Source: Hydractinia symbiolongicarpus (Eukaryota > Cnidaria > Hydrozoa > Anthoathecata > Hydractiniidae). From it: 64,000 bases of DNA. Made by a program: the position numbers and the translations under genes. The stretch spans positions 3,040,001-3,104,000 of the forward strand of contig NC_079883.1 of NCBI RefSeq assembly GCF_029227915.1, in the 5' to 3' direction. The first letter of the stretch is position 1, and each line of letters starts with the position of its first letter. Positions 25,489 through 34,526 of this stretch are shown here, piece after piece. A model generated the notes under the pieces. The model did no database searches. It was given only the letters and a program-made list of their open reading frames with translations, and was not told where the DNA came from.

Positions 25489-25952
25489 ATGGAGTTATTG
25501 CTACTAATCGCAGTGCTACTACCATACGTCTTGATCATCTTCGGTTATTTGAAATATAGACGAGTATTGATAAAGATGTCTGAGTTAGCTGATCTTTTTG
25601 ATGTAGTTGACACACCAGCTCAAGCGCTTGAGCAACCTATGGATAAGCGTCAGTTTTTAAAAGATGCTCGCAAAACCAAGCCCTATTTTTTTGCTAAGAA
25701 ATGCACAGAGAAATTCATCGATAAGGCATCAGATGAACCAGTCGATAAAATACACGCTGAGTTCGTTGAACGCGAACTGCAGGAAAAGGGAGAAACAACA
25801 GCTAGAGCCATCAGCAATCACGCGCTTGGGTTGTATAGCAGGGGTATCAGCAATCTTGTGCCTATAGATACGCTTATACAGCGTTTGGTAAATTCCTCGG
25901 ACCTCTGTTGGTGGCAGCCCATACCCTGAATCACACAAAGCTCTCAAGGTAG
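25489..25952 (+). pseudogene. Polinton membrane protein downstream of PolB (frameshifted)
   Basis: Starts 4 bases after the polymerase stop. An N-terminal hydrophobic segment (LLLLIAVLLPYVLIIFGYL) is followed by a charged, helical region with PMDKRQFLKDARKTKP and KKCTEKFIDKASDEPVDK. The open frame stops at 25,929, but near 25,882 the neighbouring frame shows a second hydrophobic stretch (FGKFLGPLLVAAHTLNH) ending at TAG 25,952, so one frameshift near the end is likely. Function unknown. Position and hydrophobic ends suggest a virion or membrane-associated protein. An internal ATG at 25,576 (MSELADLF) is an alternative start without the membrane segment. Confidence 0.55.
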
Positions 25953-25980
25953 ATTGAGGAGGTAGGGGATAAAGAAAAGA

Positions 25981-26405
25981 ATGTTTGATGAATTTGAAAC
26001 AAGGCTCTTTGAAAATATTGTTATTCTACCTTCGTGTCTTGGAAATATAAGAGGAAATGTTTATACCAAGCTACGGAAAATGTATATAGACACATCTTGC
26101 CCTATGCTGGGTATTGGATTGAGTATTTCAGATGTAGATGTAGGAGATGTTATTATTGACCCCAGCGATGGTAAGTGTATAGCAAGCGTGTATTTTACAT
26201 TGAAACATGTATTCCTAAGCTGAGTCAAATCGTATCACGCACCAAGGTGCAAAATTCTAATCCGGAGGTTATCTCCTTTAATTCTTCCGATTATAAAATA
26301 CCGATCCGTTTTGATGGTGACAATGATGAATCATGCAAGTACGAGGTTACACTGTGCCAATATGTTGGATCATGGTTGGAACAACCAGCTACTGTCCAGC
26401 ATTAG
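25981..26405 (+). pseudogene. RPB7-like ORF in the Polinton (frameshifted)
   Basis: Frame 1 (25,981-26,223) encodes 80 residues with NIVILPSCLGN, VYTKLRKMYIDTSCP, GIGLSISDVDVGDVIIDPSD and VYFTL. This succession (a LxPxxlG start, a Y/F-xxL helix, a G-x-x-I strand, G-x-IxPxxG, a V-Y strand) follows the N-terminal domain of RNA polymerase subunit RPB7/RpoE. After a frameshift near 26,190 a second frame runs to 26,405 (CIPKLSQIV, then beta-rich sequence), which could be an S1-type half. No search was run. The match is by pattern and moderate; a Polinton structural protein is the alternative. Confidence 0.4.
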
Positions 26406-26463
26406 ATTTGTATGTATTGCTGCGGTTTTAAAGAAGTGATTTTATAATCGTGCGGATTTATAA

Positions 26464-26808
26464 GAAATTAGCACTGAACAACCGGAAGAAGAGAGGGTCA
26501 TTACAAAACCAGTAAAGCACCCTGGAAGAGTCGCACAGGGTCATAGACTAGCAGCACTGATGAAGAAGAGGGAGGAAGATCTTAAACAACAAGAGGTTGC
26601 TGTTGTTACTCTAGTTTCTGGAGTGAGTTCTATACAGTCAAGCAGTGAATATATTGTTAGAGGCATATTTGCTATAATCGCATGTATCGCGGGTGCCTAC
26701 TATTTTATCCGTAAATCAGCGAGTACTCAGCAGCCTGCTGCAGTGGCTCAGCAAGCAAGCGTGAGGCAGGAGCCTAAGGCAGAGATTGACATATTCCACA
26801 TGCGATAA
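26464..26808 (+). CDS. Polinton small single-pass membrane protein
   Basis: Open from 26,464 with ATG at 26,560. Before the ATG the frame encodes an acidic stretch and KHPGRVAQGHRLAAL, which reads like real protein, so the original start was probably upstream and has been lost. A transmembrane segment (GIFAIIACIAGAYYFI) sits about 28 residues after the ATG, followed by an Ala/Gln-rich tail. Function unknown; small membrane proteins of this sort cluster between PolB and ATPase in this element. Confidence 0.5.
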   Translation, partial: EISTEQPEEERVITKPVKHPGRVAQGHRLAALMKKREEDLKQQEVAVVTLVSGVSSIQSSSEYIVRGIFAIIACIAGAYYFIRKSASTQQPAAVAQQASVRQEPKAEIDIFHMR

Positions 26809-26819
26809 GCTTATAATAA

Positions 26820-27060
26820 ATGTCTACAAATTTAAATCCTAAGCAGAAGGAGATAATCGTACGAAAGTGTTGTGGACCTTGGATTCACTTTCGCTTACAC
26901 TATGCTTGGTAAGCTATTCTTAGGAATCTCGAGTCCCAGCACAAAGTTGGACACAAATGACGTTATGAAAATGGTAGCGTATTTCACCGCAGGGCGAGGC
27001 AGTCGTGAGATGGCAGTGAGCAAGGGGTGGATACCCGCGAGTATAGTCCCAAAAACCTAA
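26820..27060 (+). pseudogene. Polinton small hydrophobic protein (frameshifted)
   Basis: ATG 26,820 opens MSTNLNPKQKEIIVRK and then shifts frame near 26,865. The second frame (to 27,060) has FTFAYTMLGKLFLG and a basic end with GRGSREMAVSKGW. Total about 80 residues. Function unknown. It overlaps no neighbour and lies 79 bases before the ATPase. Confidence 0.45.
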
Positions 27061-27138
27061 GTAAGCATATAAAAGTATCTCTGAATAAGCACATGCAAAT
27101 TTCGTATATATACCCGTGGTATATATACGAAGAATAAA

Positions 27139-27735
27139 ATGCTAGATATTGTCAAGGAACCCCATACAGCTATTTTTACAGGACCCACTTCTTGTGTCAA
27201 GACGCAGCGTGTTCTCGATCTTTTGGAGCATGAATACCGACACCATTTCCATAATATCGTGATCCTATGTTCAACAATCCGATGGAATAGGACTTACTTG
27301 GAGAGATCCTCGTTATGACTCGATCTTTATGTGTTTCTCATCGATCCGAAGGACCAGCTTTTTAAATACCTCGAGCGATTTTCAAACCTCCTGGCAGGCG
27401 AAGAAACATTATTCATTATCGATGATATGATCGCTAACGAGAGCCTGGATAAACGCAGGCAACCCTTACTTGCGCTCGCCATAAGCGGGCGGCACAGAAA
27501 ACATAGCCTTTGACTTCTCACACAATCCTACACAGCTTTGCCTAAAAATCTCTGCCGGCAAAAAAAACAGTTGTTCATGTGGTACCCGCATGAGAAAAGT
27601 GATCTTGTTTTGTTGGATCAAGAGACCAACCTGATAGACGACTGGAATCCAATCAAAAATCAACTCAGGAGATCCAAACATGCCTGTTTGTATATTAGAC
27701 TCGAGCACCCAAAGAATTGGAAAATTCTTGAATAA
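27139..27735 (+). pseudogene. Polinton FtsK/HerA-type packaging ATPase (two stops, damaged Walker A)
   Basis: Would power genome packaging (family knowledge). A single frame from ATG 27,139 to TAA 27,735 holds the whole protein. The P-loop reads GPTSCVKT, with Val where the last glycine of G-x-x-x-x-G-K-T belongs. Walker B is LFIIDD, followed by ESLDKRRQPLLALAISGRH, LLTQSYTALPKNL and SKHACLYIR near the end. In-frame TGA codons at 27,316 and 27,511 break it; at the second, Trp would fit the family. The next ORF starts right at the stop (TAA-ATG), an operon-like join. Confidence 0.85.
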
Positions 27736-27906
27736 ATGTCATACATCAGAACTTTAGAAAATCAGTTGAAAGCTTGTCATGAGGAGATGGTTCGGATACC
27801 ACATTTGGAGCGGAGCCTAGAGACCCTTCAGGAGGAGCTTCGTGATGTTCTGGAGAGAGAGAGAGAATCCATAGGAATACTAAGTATTTTTTTATATCTG
27901 TCCTAA
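27736..27906 (+). CDS. Polinton short coiled-coil protein
   Basis: 56 residues starting directly after the ATPase stop. The sequence YIRTLENQLKACHEEMVRI and then LERSLETLQEELRDVLERER has regular heptads of Leu/Ile and charged residues, so a coiled coil is expected. The last residues are hydrophobic (IGILSIFLYLS), possibly a membrane anchor or a shifted tail. Intact. Function unknown. Confidence 0.5.
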   Translation: MSYIRTLENQLKACHEEMVRIPHLERSLETLQEELRDVLERERESIGILSIFLYLS

Positions 27907-27945
27907 TGATATGGACCCTGGTTGGGGTAATGTAAATCAAATAAA

Positions 27946-28699
27946 ATGTCACTTACCTTATTTAACATATTGCCTACAATTGAGATATTGGTAAACAATC
28001 AGGGCCAACCAATGTTTAAACGTGCTGATCTCGGGAAGTTTCTTGGGATTGAGAAGATTGCAGAGTCATATCAGGATATTCCCACCATCTCCCGTGATGA
28101 AATAGGGTTGGTTTCAAACCAACCCCTTGGTAAAGCAAAAAATCCTCATGATGCTTTCGTGACCCTGGATGGTGCATTAGAGATTGTACATAGATCTCGA
28201 AAACCAAGGGCTTTTGAAATTATGAAATGGCTAACTAAAAGAGGTGTGGAAAAATTACAAAATGAAATCGAAGAACATCGTCAAGCCCTGGTAATGCTCA
28301 CTAATGACCTAAACGAACGAGAACACCAGCTCGATCTCCGAACATTGGAGATTGCAGGACTTCGTGATCGGTATGTACCCACCGGTTATCCATTTGATAA
28401 TGTACTTTGCGTGGTTGACAGAACGATCCTACTGAGCGTGGAAAGAAAGGTAAACATCGCCACTACATGATACGCTGCCAACGCAGAGTGCTTAGCACAA
28501 GGATTAGCACGTTAAGATCAATGTATCCTAAAATGACTCTGAGAGAACCTGCATGCGACGACCCTAACGCTGTGCATGGCTGGTCCGGTTTAGGGACGAC
28601 ACCCTGGGTGCTGCGAACTCTTATAAAAACCATTTCAGTTTACCCGACGCTGATACGCGGGAGCTGTTTGAGGGAATGTTTGACATCGATATGGTGTAA
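27946..28699 (+). pseudogene. Polinton Bro-N domain protein (frameshifted)
   Basis: N-terminal ~110 residues: PTIEILVNNQGQPMFKRADL, GKFLGIEKI, the NPHDAFVTLDGALEIVHRS stretch and ALEIVHRSRKPRAFEIMKWL fit the Bro-N fold, a DNA-binding domain common in large DNA viruses. A coiled-coil segment follows (EIEEHRQALVMLTNDLNERE). The frame ends at 28,470, but neighbouring frames continue with MIRCQRRV and then with DADTRELFEGMFDIDMV to TAA 28,699, so two further frameshifts are present. Known Bro-N proteins often regulate virus genes or host chromatin; the role here is unknown. Confidence 0.7.
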
Positions 28700-28759
28700 A
28701 CAGCAGTACCTAGCGTTGCCTTTGTGACTCCTGTGACTCACAAAGACGAGAAATTTTCA

Positions 28760-29764
28760 TCAATTTTTAACATGCTCTGGGGGTATTTCAATATCCTCGG
28801 GTACTAGCATCAATTCCTCTGATACGAAACTACGCTCGGGCCCATCTGCCAAGTGGTATAGGACACGGGTACCAGTTTCGATCCGATCCAACCTGTACGT
28901 ACGCTTTGACCACCAAGCATCTGTCGCACGTCTCCGAGCATCCCCATGTTCCTCGCCGGGTTGTAGCAGATACAAGTATAGGCCATCATCAGGTAGAGGC
29001 TTTTCCTCCGGATGCTTCTCAATTTTCGCAAGTGGTACGTCATCAAGCTTAATTGCTTGTGAAGGGTTTATACCAATCATCACGGTCTTGGTGTTGTTCA
29101 TGATTTTTACAATATTGTATAGGTGTTTGACCCATGTGGTACTAGTTTTGTTAGATGCAAGCTCCTGAGCATCTTGAGGCTTGAACAATCCTTCCGCGAG
29201 TACTTTGTTGTAGCTTTCGATGAACGCCGTGACCGTGTGATTATGCTTGGTAGTAGCACGCTTGATCTCGACACTTTTAGCTTCTAACAACTTTGTCACG
29301 TCTGATTTGAATTTAGAGCCATTATCACACTGAAAAGTCTGAGGATATCGTAGAGGTCCGGATTTGTAAATATCGCGGAGCATCTCCGCAACTTCACTGG
29401 CTTTTTTCGTTCTCAGAGGTCTCGCGACTTTATACCTTGAGGCCACATCAATACCTGTGAGTATATATTTGTACGTATTTCCATAGACTTTGTCATGGGG
29501 CATGTAGAGCAAGTCAAATTGGTGCATTTCATTGGGCTTTGTGATGGTGAAATGTGGGTAGTTGATGCGCTTGGACCCTCGAATATGTCTAACCCACAAT
29601 AGCTGACGCGATAGCCAGTGAATAATTTTCTTCCTTGAGAGAGCAGAGCTCTCAACTAGGTTGGTAATGGCTTTACGTCCGATCCATAGATGTTCTGGTT
29701 GGTAGTAAATTTTGCTCAATTTTTCCGCTTCTTCCTGAGTAATGATATGCTTCGTTTTTGACAT
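28760..29764 (-). CDS. Polinton retroviral-type integrase
   Basis: Inserts the element into the host chromosome (family knowledge). From the chosen ATG (29,764, MSKTKHIITQ) it is 334 residues. An earlier in-frame ATG at 29,812 would overlap the neighbouring gene. The DDE catalytic triad is complete: D84 (QFDLLYMP), D147 (QCDNGSKF) and E183 (FIESYNK), with exactly 35 residues between the second Asp and Glu. The residue after GS is Lys where Glu is common. The C-terminal part has WWSKRTYRLDRI, VLYHLADGPERSFVSEELMLV, an SH3/chromo-like tail. No stop or frameshift. It converges with the Bro-N gene. Confidence 0.92.
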   Translation of the reverse strand: MSKTKHIITQEEAEKLSKIYYQPEHLWIGRKAITNLVESSALSRKKIIHWLSRQLLWVRHIRGSKRINYPHFTITKPNEMHQFDLLYMPHDKVYGNTYKYILTGIDVASRYKVARPLRTKKASEVAEMLRDIYKSGPLRYPQTFQCDNGSKFKSDVTKLLEAKSVEIKRATTKHNHTVTAFIESYNKVLAEGLFKPQDAQELASNKTSTTWVKHLYNIVKIMNNTKTVMIGINPSQAIKLDDVPLAKIEKHPEEKPLPDDGLYLYLLQPGEEHGDARRRATDAWWSKRTYRLDRIETGTRVLYHLADGPERSFVSEELMLVPEDIEIPPEHVKN

Positions 29765-29789
29765 GTTTATTATACATATCAAAAAACGA

Positions 29790-30188
29790 TTACGCCCACT
29801 TATATGCCGCAAAACCGATCAAGATCAACGATCCCACGATAAAAGTGACTTCAGCGTGCTGTTGGTTCTTTGATGGTGTGTAGAAATTGGATAATTTTGG
29901 AGCTTTCTCAATCGTCGCAATGAAATACTCCCGCATTCCCTCGTCGAGCTCCTTAAGACTCTCTCCAGCTTGCTTTTGTTCCTCCCTACGTCGGTTATAC
30001 CAATCTATTTTGGCCTGGCGATCCCTTACCCATTGGGCTTGGGCAGTTTGAAGCTTTTCAACCGCTAAATTATGACGTTTTCTTTCTTCCTTGCCATGCC
30101 CACTTAGTTTGCTGAACAAAAAATTTGATCCACTGAACGCTAATGCATTAATCGCTGCACCTGCTACGAGTACACCAATTGTTGCCAT
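29790..30188 (-). CDS. Polinton two-pass membrane protein
   Basis: 132 residues, intact. An N-terminal hydrophobic segment (IGVLVAGAAINALAFSGSNF) is followed by LFSKLSGHGKEERKRHNLAV, a charged coiled-coil-like centre (KLQTAQAQWVRDRQ), PKLSNFYTPS, and a C-terminal membrane segment (FIVGSLILIGFAAY). Lies between integrase and capsid genes on the same strand, overlapping only the unused upstream start of the integrase frame. A virion membrane or minor structural role is inferred from neighbourhood. Confidence 0.65.
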   Translation of the reverse strand: MATIGVLVAGAAINALAFSGSNFLFSKLSGHGKEERKRHNLAVEKLQTAQAQWVRDRQAKIDWYNRRREEQKQAGESLKELDEGMREYFIATIEKAPKLSNFYTPSKNQQHAEVTFIVGSLILIGFAAYKWA

Positions 30189-30231
30189 TTATTTTGTAGA
30201 CCCAGGGCCTACAAAAACAAATTTTGATCTC

Positions 30232-31459
30232 TTAATACTCAACAGAATGGAACCTGCCATCCAGGATGTTTAATTGCGGGTCCATCAACAAATACATGTA
30301 GCATTTTATATTACCCGTGCCGTCTGCTTTCTTGGTCATATGGAATGTAATGCCGTCGCTAACCCTCTGCAGACCTCTGCCACTACCATGTAAGCTGTGA
30401 TCCGGACTGCTACGAAAGTCAATGAATAATCCATACCTCTCGGTGAAAAACTGCCCGATCGTTACGATCGAGTCATGCTGACCAAGGAGTTCAGCGATTT
30501 GCTCTAGGTGGTCCTTTGGCACCATCGCATGCGAATATAGTTCGTTGGGCTCACCTTCAACCGTGGTCGCGATTTTCTCGATCTTGGGCTTGAAGAATTT
30601 TTCGTTATTCCCGGCGTATGCCTTGACAACGGCTGGATCCTGGAATAGGAGTAGGACACACTTCAATGATTTAGCGGGTGTATCGAGTTGTAGGTTGAAG
30701 CTGGTATCGACCTTTTTCATATTCACAACCTTCGACCTTAGTATTCTTTCGTATGGTAGGGCGAGACGGCTGTAGCTTGACATCATAGCACTGCTAAGCC
30801 CCTCGTTTGTCACCTTATCAAACTCGAGCGCGATATTGGTAATTTTATAACCAGCATGGCTGGCTTGGCTGCTGTGCTTCCAGATGCCGCTGTACCAGCA
30901 TCTTTGATGACTTGGTCATAGGGTGCGAAGTGTATTACAACCTGGAGCCTGTCGTGTAAGCCTGCTTGGTAGAAGGGCAAGTCTAGTGTCAACTCGAACA
31001 TTTTGCCAATAGGGATGGAAAAGGTGCTGCCGTAAGCTGTCACAATAGCTTTTTCTTCGTTATTACCAACATAATCGGATGCTTTTACCTGCAACGCACG
31101 GATCGTCCCGTCGTTGGGGTTGATACCCTCCAAAATTAGATTATTATCGCGCTCAAATTTTGGCAGCCACAAATCCCTATACGTCGCCAGTATGTTAAAT
31201 CTTGTATGTTTTGTATTTCGTTACCATTCAGGCTGATTCTACGATTTTGCACCAGGGCCTTTCCGATGTTCCTCACGATGGTACGTTTCGTATTGGTGCC
31301 AGTCAGCTCAAGGTCAAACAAGAGCTTTAAACTGCCTGGAAAAATTATATCATTCTCCCCCATGTTCGGTACATCGACATACAAGTCTTCGTTCAGGTTG
31401 ATTGTGGATGGCACGTGAGATATTTTCACCCTCTGTTTTTTCCCTTTCATGCCATACAT
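30232..31459 (-). pseudogene. Polinton major capsid protein, double jelly-roll (frameshifted)
   Basis: Three consecutive minus frames form one gene. 31,459-31,140 has MYGMKGKKQRVKISHVPSTI and INLNEDLYVDVPNMGENDII. 31,172-30,815 has EGINPNDGTIRALQVKASD and LQVVIHFAPYDQVI. 30,813-30,232 has MMSSYSRLALPYERILRSKV, SFNLQLDTPAKSLKCVLLLF, EGEPNELYSHAM, LFIDFRSSPDHSLHGSGR and MDPQLNILDGR. The order and beta-rich character match the Polinton major capsid protein. Frameshifts lie near 31,160 and 30,815; no large deletion is evident. This is an old element copy and not an expressed capsid gene. Confidence 0.85.
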
Positions 31460-31507
31460 GATTTTCAGCTCCTTGTGCGGATCTAATTACCAAAACACTC
31501 ATTTATT

Positions 31508-31932
31508 TATGCCGGGCGATTAATCCTGTATATGAAGATGACGACTTCACAGAAGAAACAGATATTCAAGATGAACCCGAAGAGTTTAGTAGCGAGATCA
31601 TTCGACCCGAGGATATTCCTGATACAAGCACTATACCTTCACGAGGTGACACTCTCACGGCAAGGCATGAGTTGATAAAATCAAAAATTTATGACTTATA
31701 TGAAGCACTTCGTGAGGAGCTGGGACACTCAAACGCGAGACATTATGATGCCTTTGAAATGGATGGGAACCACCTTCGTTACGATGGGGTAGAACTGACT
31801 AAAGGAAATGGTGAGTTGAGAGCCATGGGAGCGATAAAAAGAGCCTTGGGTGGTGGTAGATTGCGAGCTATGGGATTCGATCAATATTCAACACCAACAA
31901 GGGTAGTAAAAAAATGGCGCAGGAACTCCTGA
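31508..31932 (+). pseudogene. Polinton conserved acidic protein, start damaged
   Basis: A frame open from 31,462 encodes RAINPVYEDDDFTEETD, an acidic linker, and then HELIKSKIYDLYEALREELG and GAIKRALGGGRLRAMGFDQY. The only nearby ATG (31,508) is one base out of frame, so a single-base indel probably destroyed the start. The C-terminal Gly/Arg-rich turn could bind nucleic acid. Divergent from the capsid gene, with only 48 bases between. Function unknown. Confidence 0.45.
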
Positions 31933-32339
31933 ATAATATTGATACCATCGAGGACAACCCCGGTGACATCGAGATGCTGCTATTTCTCAAGAATGTTCTT
32001 GATGAGACGAGAAGCCTGCTGCAGGATACTTCCTTTACCGAAGCCTTCGACGAACGTGAAAGAAGGGGGCTTAACTGTGAATTGCAAACTTCGCGTGGTA
32101 ATTTAAAAAATTTAAGGGGTAAAACGATTCTATATGATAGGGAATACGCTAAGGCAGAGGCCAAAGTAAAAAGGCTTGAGGGAAAGAAGGCCACACCTGG
32201 GGCATCCGAGGAACAACTAGACATCTGGGACAGGGATATAGCCAAGGCCAAGGAAGATCTGAGTGGCTCAGGGATGAAAAAGAGGCCACTCAAGAAGCCC
32301 ATGGTTTACTATCTTCAAGTATCCACAACAATACATTAA
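31914..32339 (+). CDS. Polinton coiled-coil protein, unknown function
   Basis: 141 residues, overlapping the end of the previous gene by 19 bases. Helical and charged, with LLFLKNVLDETRSLLQDTSF, AEAKVKRLEGKK and IWDRDIAKAKEDL suggesting coiled coils. The last ~15 residues may be out of frame, because typical content ends near SGSGMKKRP. Function unknown. Confidence 0.45.
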   Translation: MAQELLNNIDTIEDNPGDIEMLLFLKNVLDETRSLLQDTSFTEAFDERERRGLNCELQTSRGNLKNLRGKTILYDREYAKAEAKVKRLEGKKATPGASEEQLDIWDRDIAKAKEDLSGSGMKKRPLKKPMVYYLQVSTTIH

Positions 32340-32358
32340 TGAAGATCACTGAGGATGA

Positions 32359-32697
32359 CTTATCCTGACGGGAGAAATTGCCATTTTGTTCAAAGAGCAG
32401 GGGATAACTATAGCTAGTATCGTATCTGCTGTAGGCTTTTTAATATCCACCATCGTGCTCGCTGTTACAGGTGGTGGTGCACCAGCAGGAGGAAGTGCTG
32501 GAGGAAGTGGTGGTAGCAAAGGGTTTGTGAGAAAACAATTGGAGCGTCTCGGGAAATTTCTAAAATACCTTGCTGGCAAAGCGGGCGCTGCTCTGCCGGG
32601 CATTATTGGGAGTATTGTATCATTCTTCTTCCGGGTAGCCGCCAAGGTTGTGGATGTTGCCCATCTATCAATCGGAGGATTACTGTGGAAAACATAG
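32359..32697 (+). pseudogene. Polinton Gly-rich amphipathic/membrane protein, 3' truncated
   Basis: Open from 32,359 without ATG. LTGEIAILFKEQGITIASIV leads into a membrane segment (SAVGFLISTIVLAVTGGG), a Gly/Ser/Ala linker, a basic helix (KQLERLGKFLKYLAGKAG) and a second hydrophobic helix (ALPGIIGSIVSFFFRVAAKV). The architecture suggests a small membrane-active virion protein. It ends abruptly at LLWKT, where the antisense ORF below also ends, so the 3' end is probably deleted. Confidence 0.45.
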
Positions 32698-32700
32698 TCC

Positions 32701-32852
32701 ACAAAGATATCGGGAAACCTTAATTTAAATGATGACCCTTTGGCATCTATAACGATATCCTGCACTATGAGATCAGATCCTTTTAACTGCTCCAGGTACC
32801 TGCCATGATTGGGGGCATATTTTACTTTCGGGGAATACTCATAAATATCCAT
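32701..32852 (-). pseudogene. short antisense ORF fragment in the Polinton
   Basis: From ATG 32,852 the minus frame reads MDIYEYSPKVKYAPNHGRYL, then GSDLIVQDIVIDAKGSSFKL. It has balanced composition up to about 32,700 and then runs on as the mirror of the Gly-rich gene. It looks like the start of a real gene whose 3' part was lost. Divergent from the plus gene that follows. Function unknown. Confidence 0.3.
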
Positions 32853-33540
32853 TGTTTTCTTTAATAGAAACATAAAGCAACTATATATAACTGATATTTC
32901 AAAGCCGATAACATTTGATGAATATCTGAGTGAAGGCACCAGGATCGCTCTTAAATCTATTACTATTAGGCCAACATGGCTAAATATCTATAGCAATAAT
33001 GATTTCACGATCCGAAAGGCTTGGTCTGTTCAAGAGGAATTAAGAATAGAGCTAATGAACGGCTTGTATAAGATTGAGGATATAGCAGCTATTGTTAATA
33101 CCCAGGCACAGGGTAAGGTACAGCTCTTTGTGCTAAATAACAGTTTGTGCAGAATAAGGGTTCATGATGGATATACCCTAGTATTTGGGGAAACACTTCA
33201 CAAGCTCCTGGGGTTCACATTCGATCCTCGTAAAAAATATTATCAAAAGGGCGATCATGACGCACCGTATAAAACAGACGTGTATCAAAGATGAAGGCTA
33301 ACATGTCATCAATTAGATGACGGCCATGCCCTGCTAGATGGAAAAAAATCGAAAACCCTACCGGTATTGCCCACAAAAGAAAACAAGTGGGGAGATATGC
33401 TTTCGTGGACGTTTGATTCACCGATATATCTTCCATTACAAAGCTCAACGGATAAACTCGATTTCATGTTAACTGATGAATACCATTCGCATAAAAACGT
33501 ATCATTCGTAGGATTAACCATGTACCTATTTATACAATAA
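32845..33540 (+). pseudogene. Polinton structural protein, penton/fibre-like candidate (one stop)
   Basis: Open from 32,845: YITDISKPITFDEYL, TIRPTWLNIYSNNDFTI, MNGLYKIEDIAAIVN, FVLNNSLCRIRVHDGYTLVF, HKLLGFTFDPRKKYY. An in-frame TGA is at 33,292. The same frame then continues with HALLDGKKSKTLPVLP, YLPLQSSTDKLDFMLTD and FVGLTMYLFIQ to TAA 33,540. No ATG starts it. The succession of short beta strands ending in a V/I-x-L-x-I-like strand fits minor capsid or fibre-type proteins of Polintons. It is directly followed by the next ATG (33,541). Confidence 0.45.
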
Positions 33541-34190
33541 ATGAATAATGATGAAGTCATGAAATTATATCCTTCATTATCACCGAGTGCTCCGGATCAT
33601 GAGAATAACGAGGGGCACGTGAATCGTCTGAAGAAGATCGAAGAGATTGAACAATTTCTGCGAAGCGAAGTCAAGCAGCGCGAAAAACTCAGTAAGAAAT
33701 TTGGGATGCATGGAACCTGGATACACTACATGGATCACGGGCTATTAGCGATAAGCGTTATCACCTCAAGCGTTGGCATTGGTAGCATGCTCAGTGGGAT
33801 AGGAGTTCCTCTGGCTGTAGCAATGGGAGGAATCGCGATCGCTGTAAGGTTGGGGCAGACGGCCTTAAAGCAAGGGGGAAAAAGCTAAACTACAAACGGA
33901 AAAAACACGACTCAATAAGACTTCTTGCGGAAACGAAATTGAATAGTATTGTGGACTTCATATCAAGGGCTATTGAGAATGGAATTATATCCGACTACGA
34001 GTTCAGTTTGATCATGCAGGAGAAACAAAAATATCTTCTTCTGAAAGAACAAATAAGACAACGCACGAAGAAGATCGTTGAGACGATTAATGAACAAGAA
34101 AGGCAGCAATTAGTAGCAAAAGGCAGAGAAGAGGGTAAACTCGAGTTGTTGAAAAAACTACAGTCTGCGCAATATGTAAGCACTACTTAG
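33541..34190 (+). pseudogene. Polinton membrane/coiled-coil protein (one frameshift)
   Basis: ATG follows immediately after the previous stop. LKKIEEIEQFLRSEVKQREK forms a coiled coil, then MHGTWIHYMDHGLL and a hydrophobic hairpin (LAISVITSSVGIGSMLSGIG, VPLAVAMGGIAIAV). The first frame stops at 33,888. From about 33,890 another frame continues with KHDSIRLLAETKLNSIVDFI, a long charged helix and LVAKGREEGKLELLKKL to 34,190. One frameshift near 33,870-33,890. A virion-associated membrane role is inferred. Confidence 0.5.
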
Positions 34191-34245
34191 AAAAAACCGC
34201 TTGAATATTCATAATTTTTTTAATTTAAATGTTTTGTACAAAACA

Positions 34246-34521
34246 CTAAATGACACCCACAATCTCACCAGTAGTTGCATCACACATAAAATCACCATTA
34301 TATATAATGGTTCGCGTTTGCCTCGCTTCGAAGCCTCTAAGATATTCCTCTAAAATTTTCATAGCCGTGATATCTGAGCATGGCTTGCAATAAGGACCGT
34401 TCGTCTGTGCTGAAGCATCCTTGTACTTCACTTTATGAATCGCGGTTATAATTTCACCCTTCTTCATACTGGAGTAGCCATGAATACCCAGCTCTCTCGC
34501 TTCTCTTTTTAAACCATTCAT
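34246..34521 (-). CDS. Polinton SAP-domain protein
   Basis: 91 residues, intact. The N-terminal MNGLKREARELGIHGYSSMK followed by KKGEIITAI is a typical SAP motif (DNA-binding helix-loop-helix, with the GxxGYSxMxKxEII pattern). The C-terminal half has CKPCSDITAMKILEEYLRGF, then IIYNGDFMCDATTGEIVGVI. A second SAP domain sits at the other end of the element (22.0 kb). Probably a DNA-binding or genome-organising protein. Confidence 0.7.
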   Translation of the reverse strand: MNGLKREARELGIHGYSSMKKGEIITAIHKVKYKDASAQTNGPYCKPCSDITAMKILEEYLRGFEARQTRTIIYNGDFMCDATTGEIVGVI

Positions 34522-34526
34522 GTTTA

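Noticed and set aside
27139-27735. Reassigned TGA codon (alternative genetic code) in the Polinton
   Set aside because: Other genes of the element also have TAG and TAA breaks and frameshifts, so simple decay explains the stops.
32346-32700. Minus-strand 197-residue open frame, Pro-rich C-terminal part
   Set aside because: This part mirrors the Gly/Ala-rich plus-strand membrane gene, which has the better protein character. Only the first ~50 residues after ATG 32,852 look independent.
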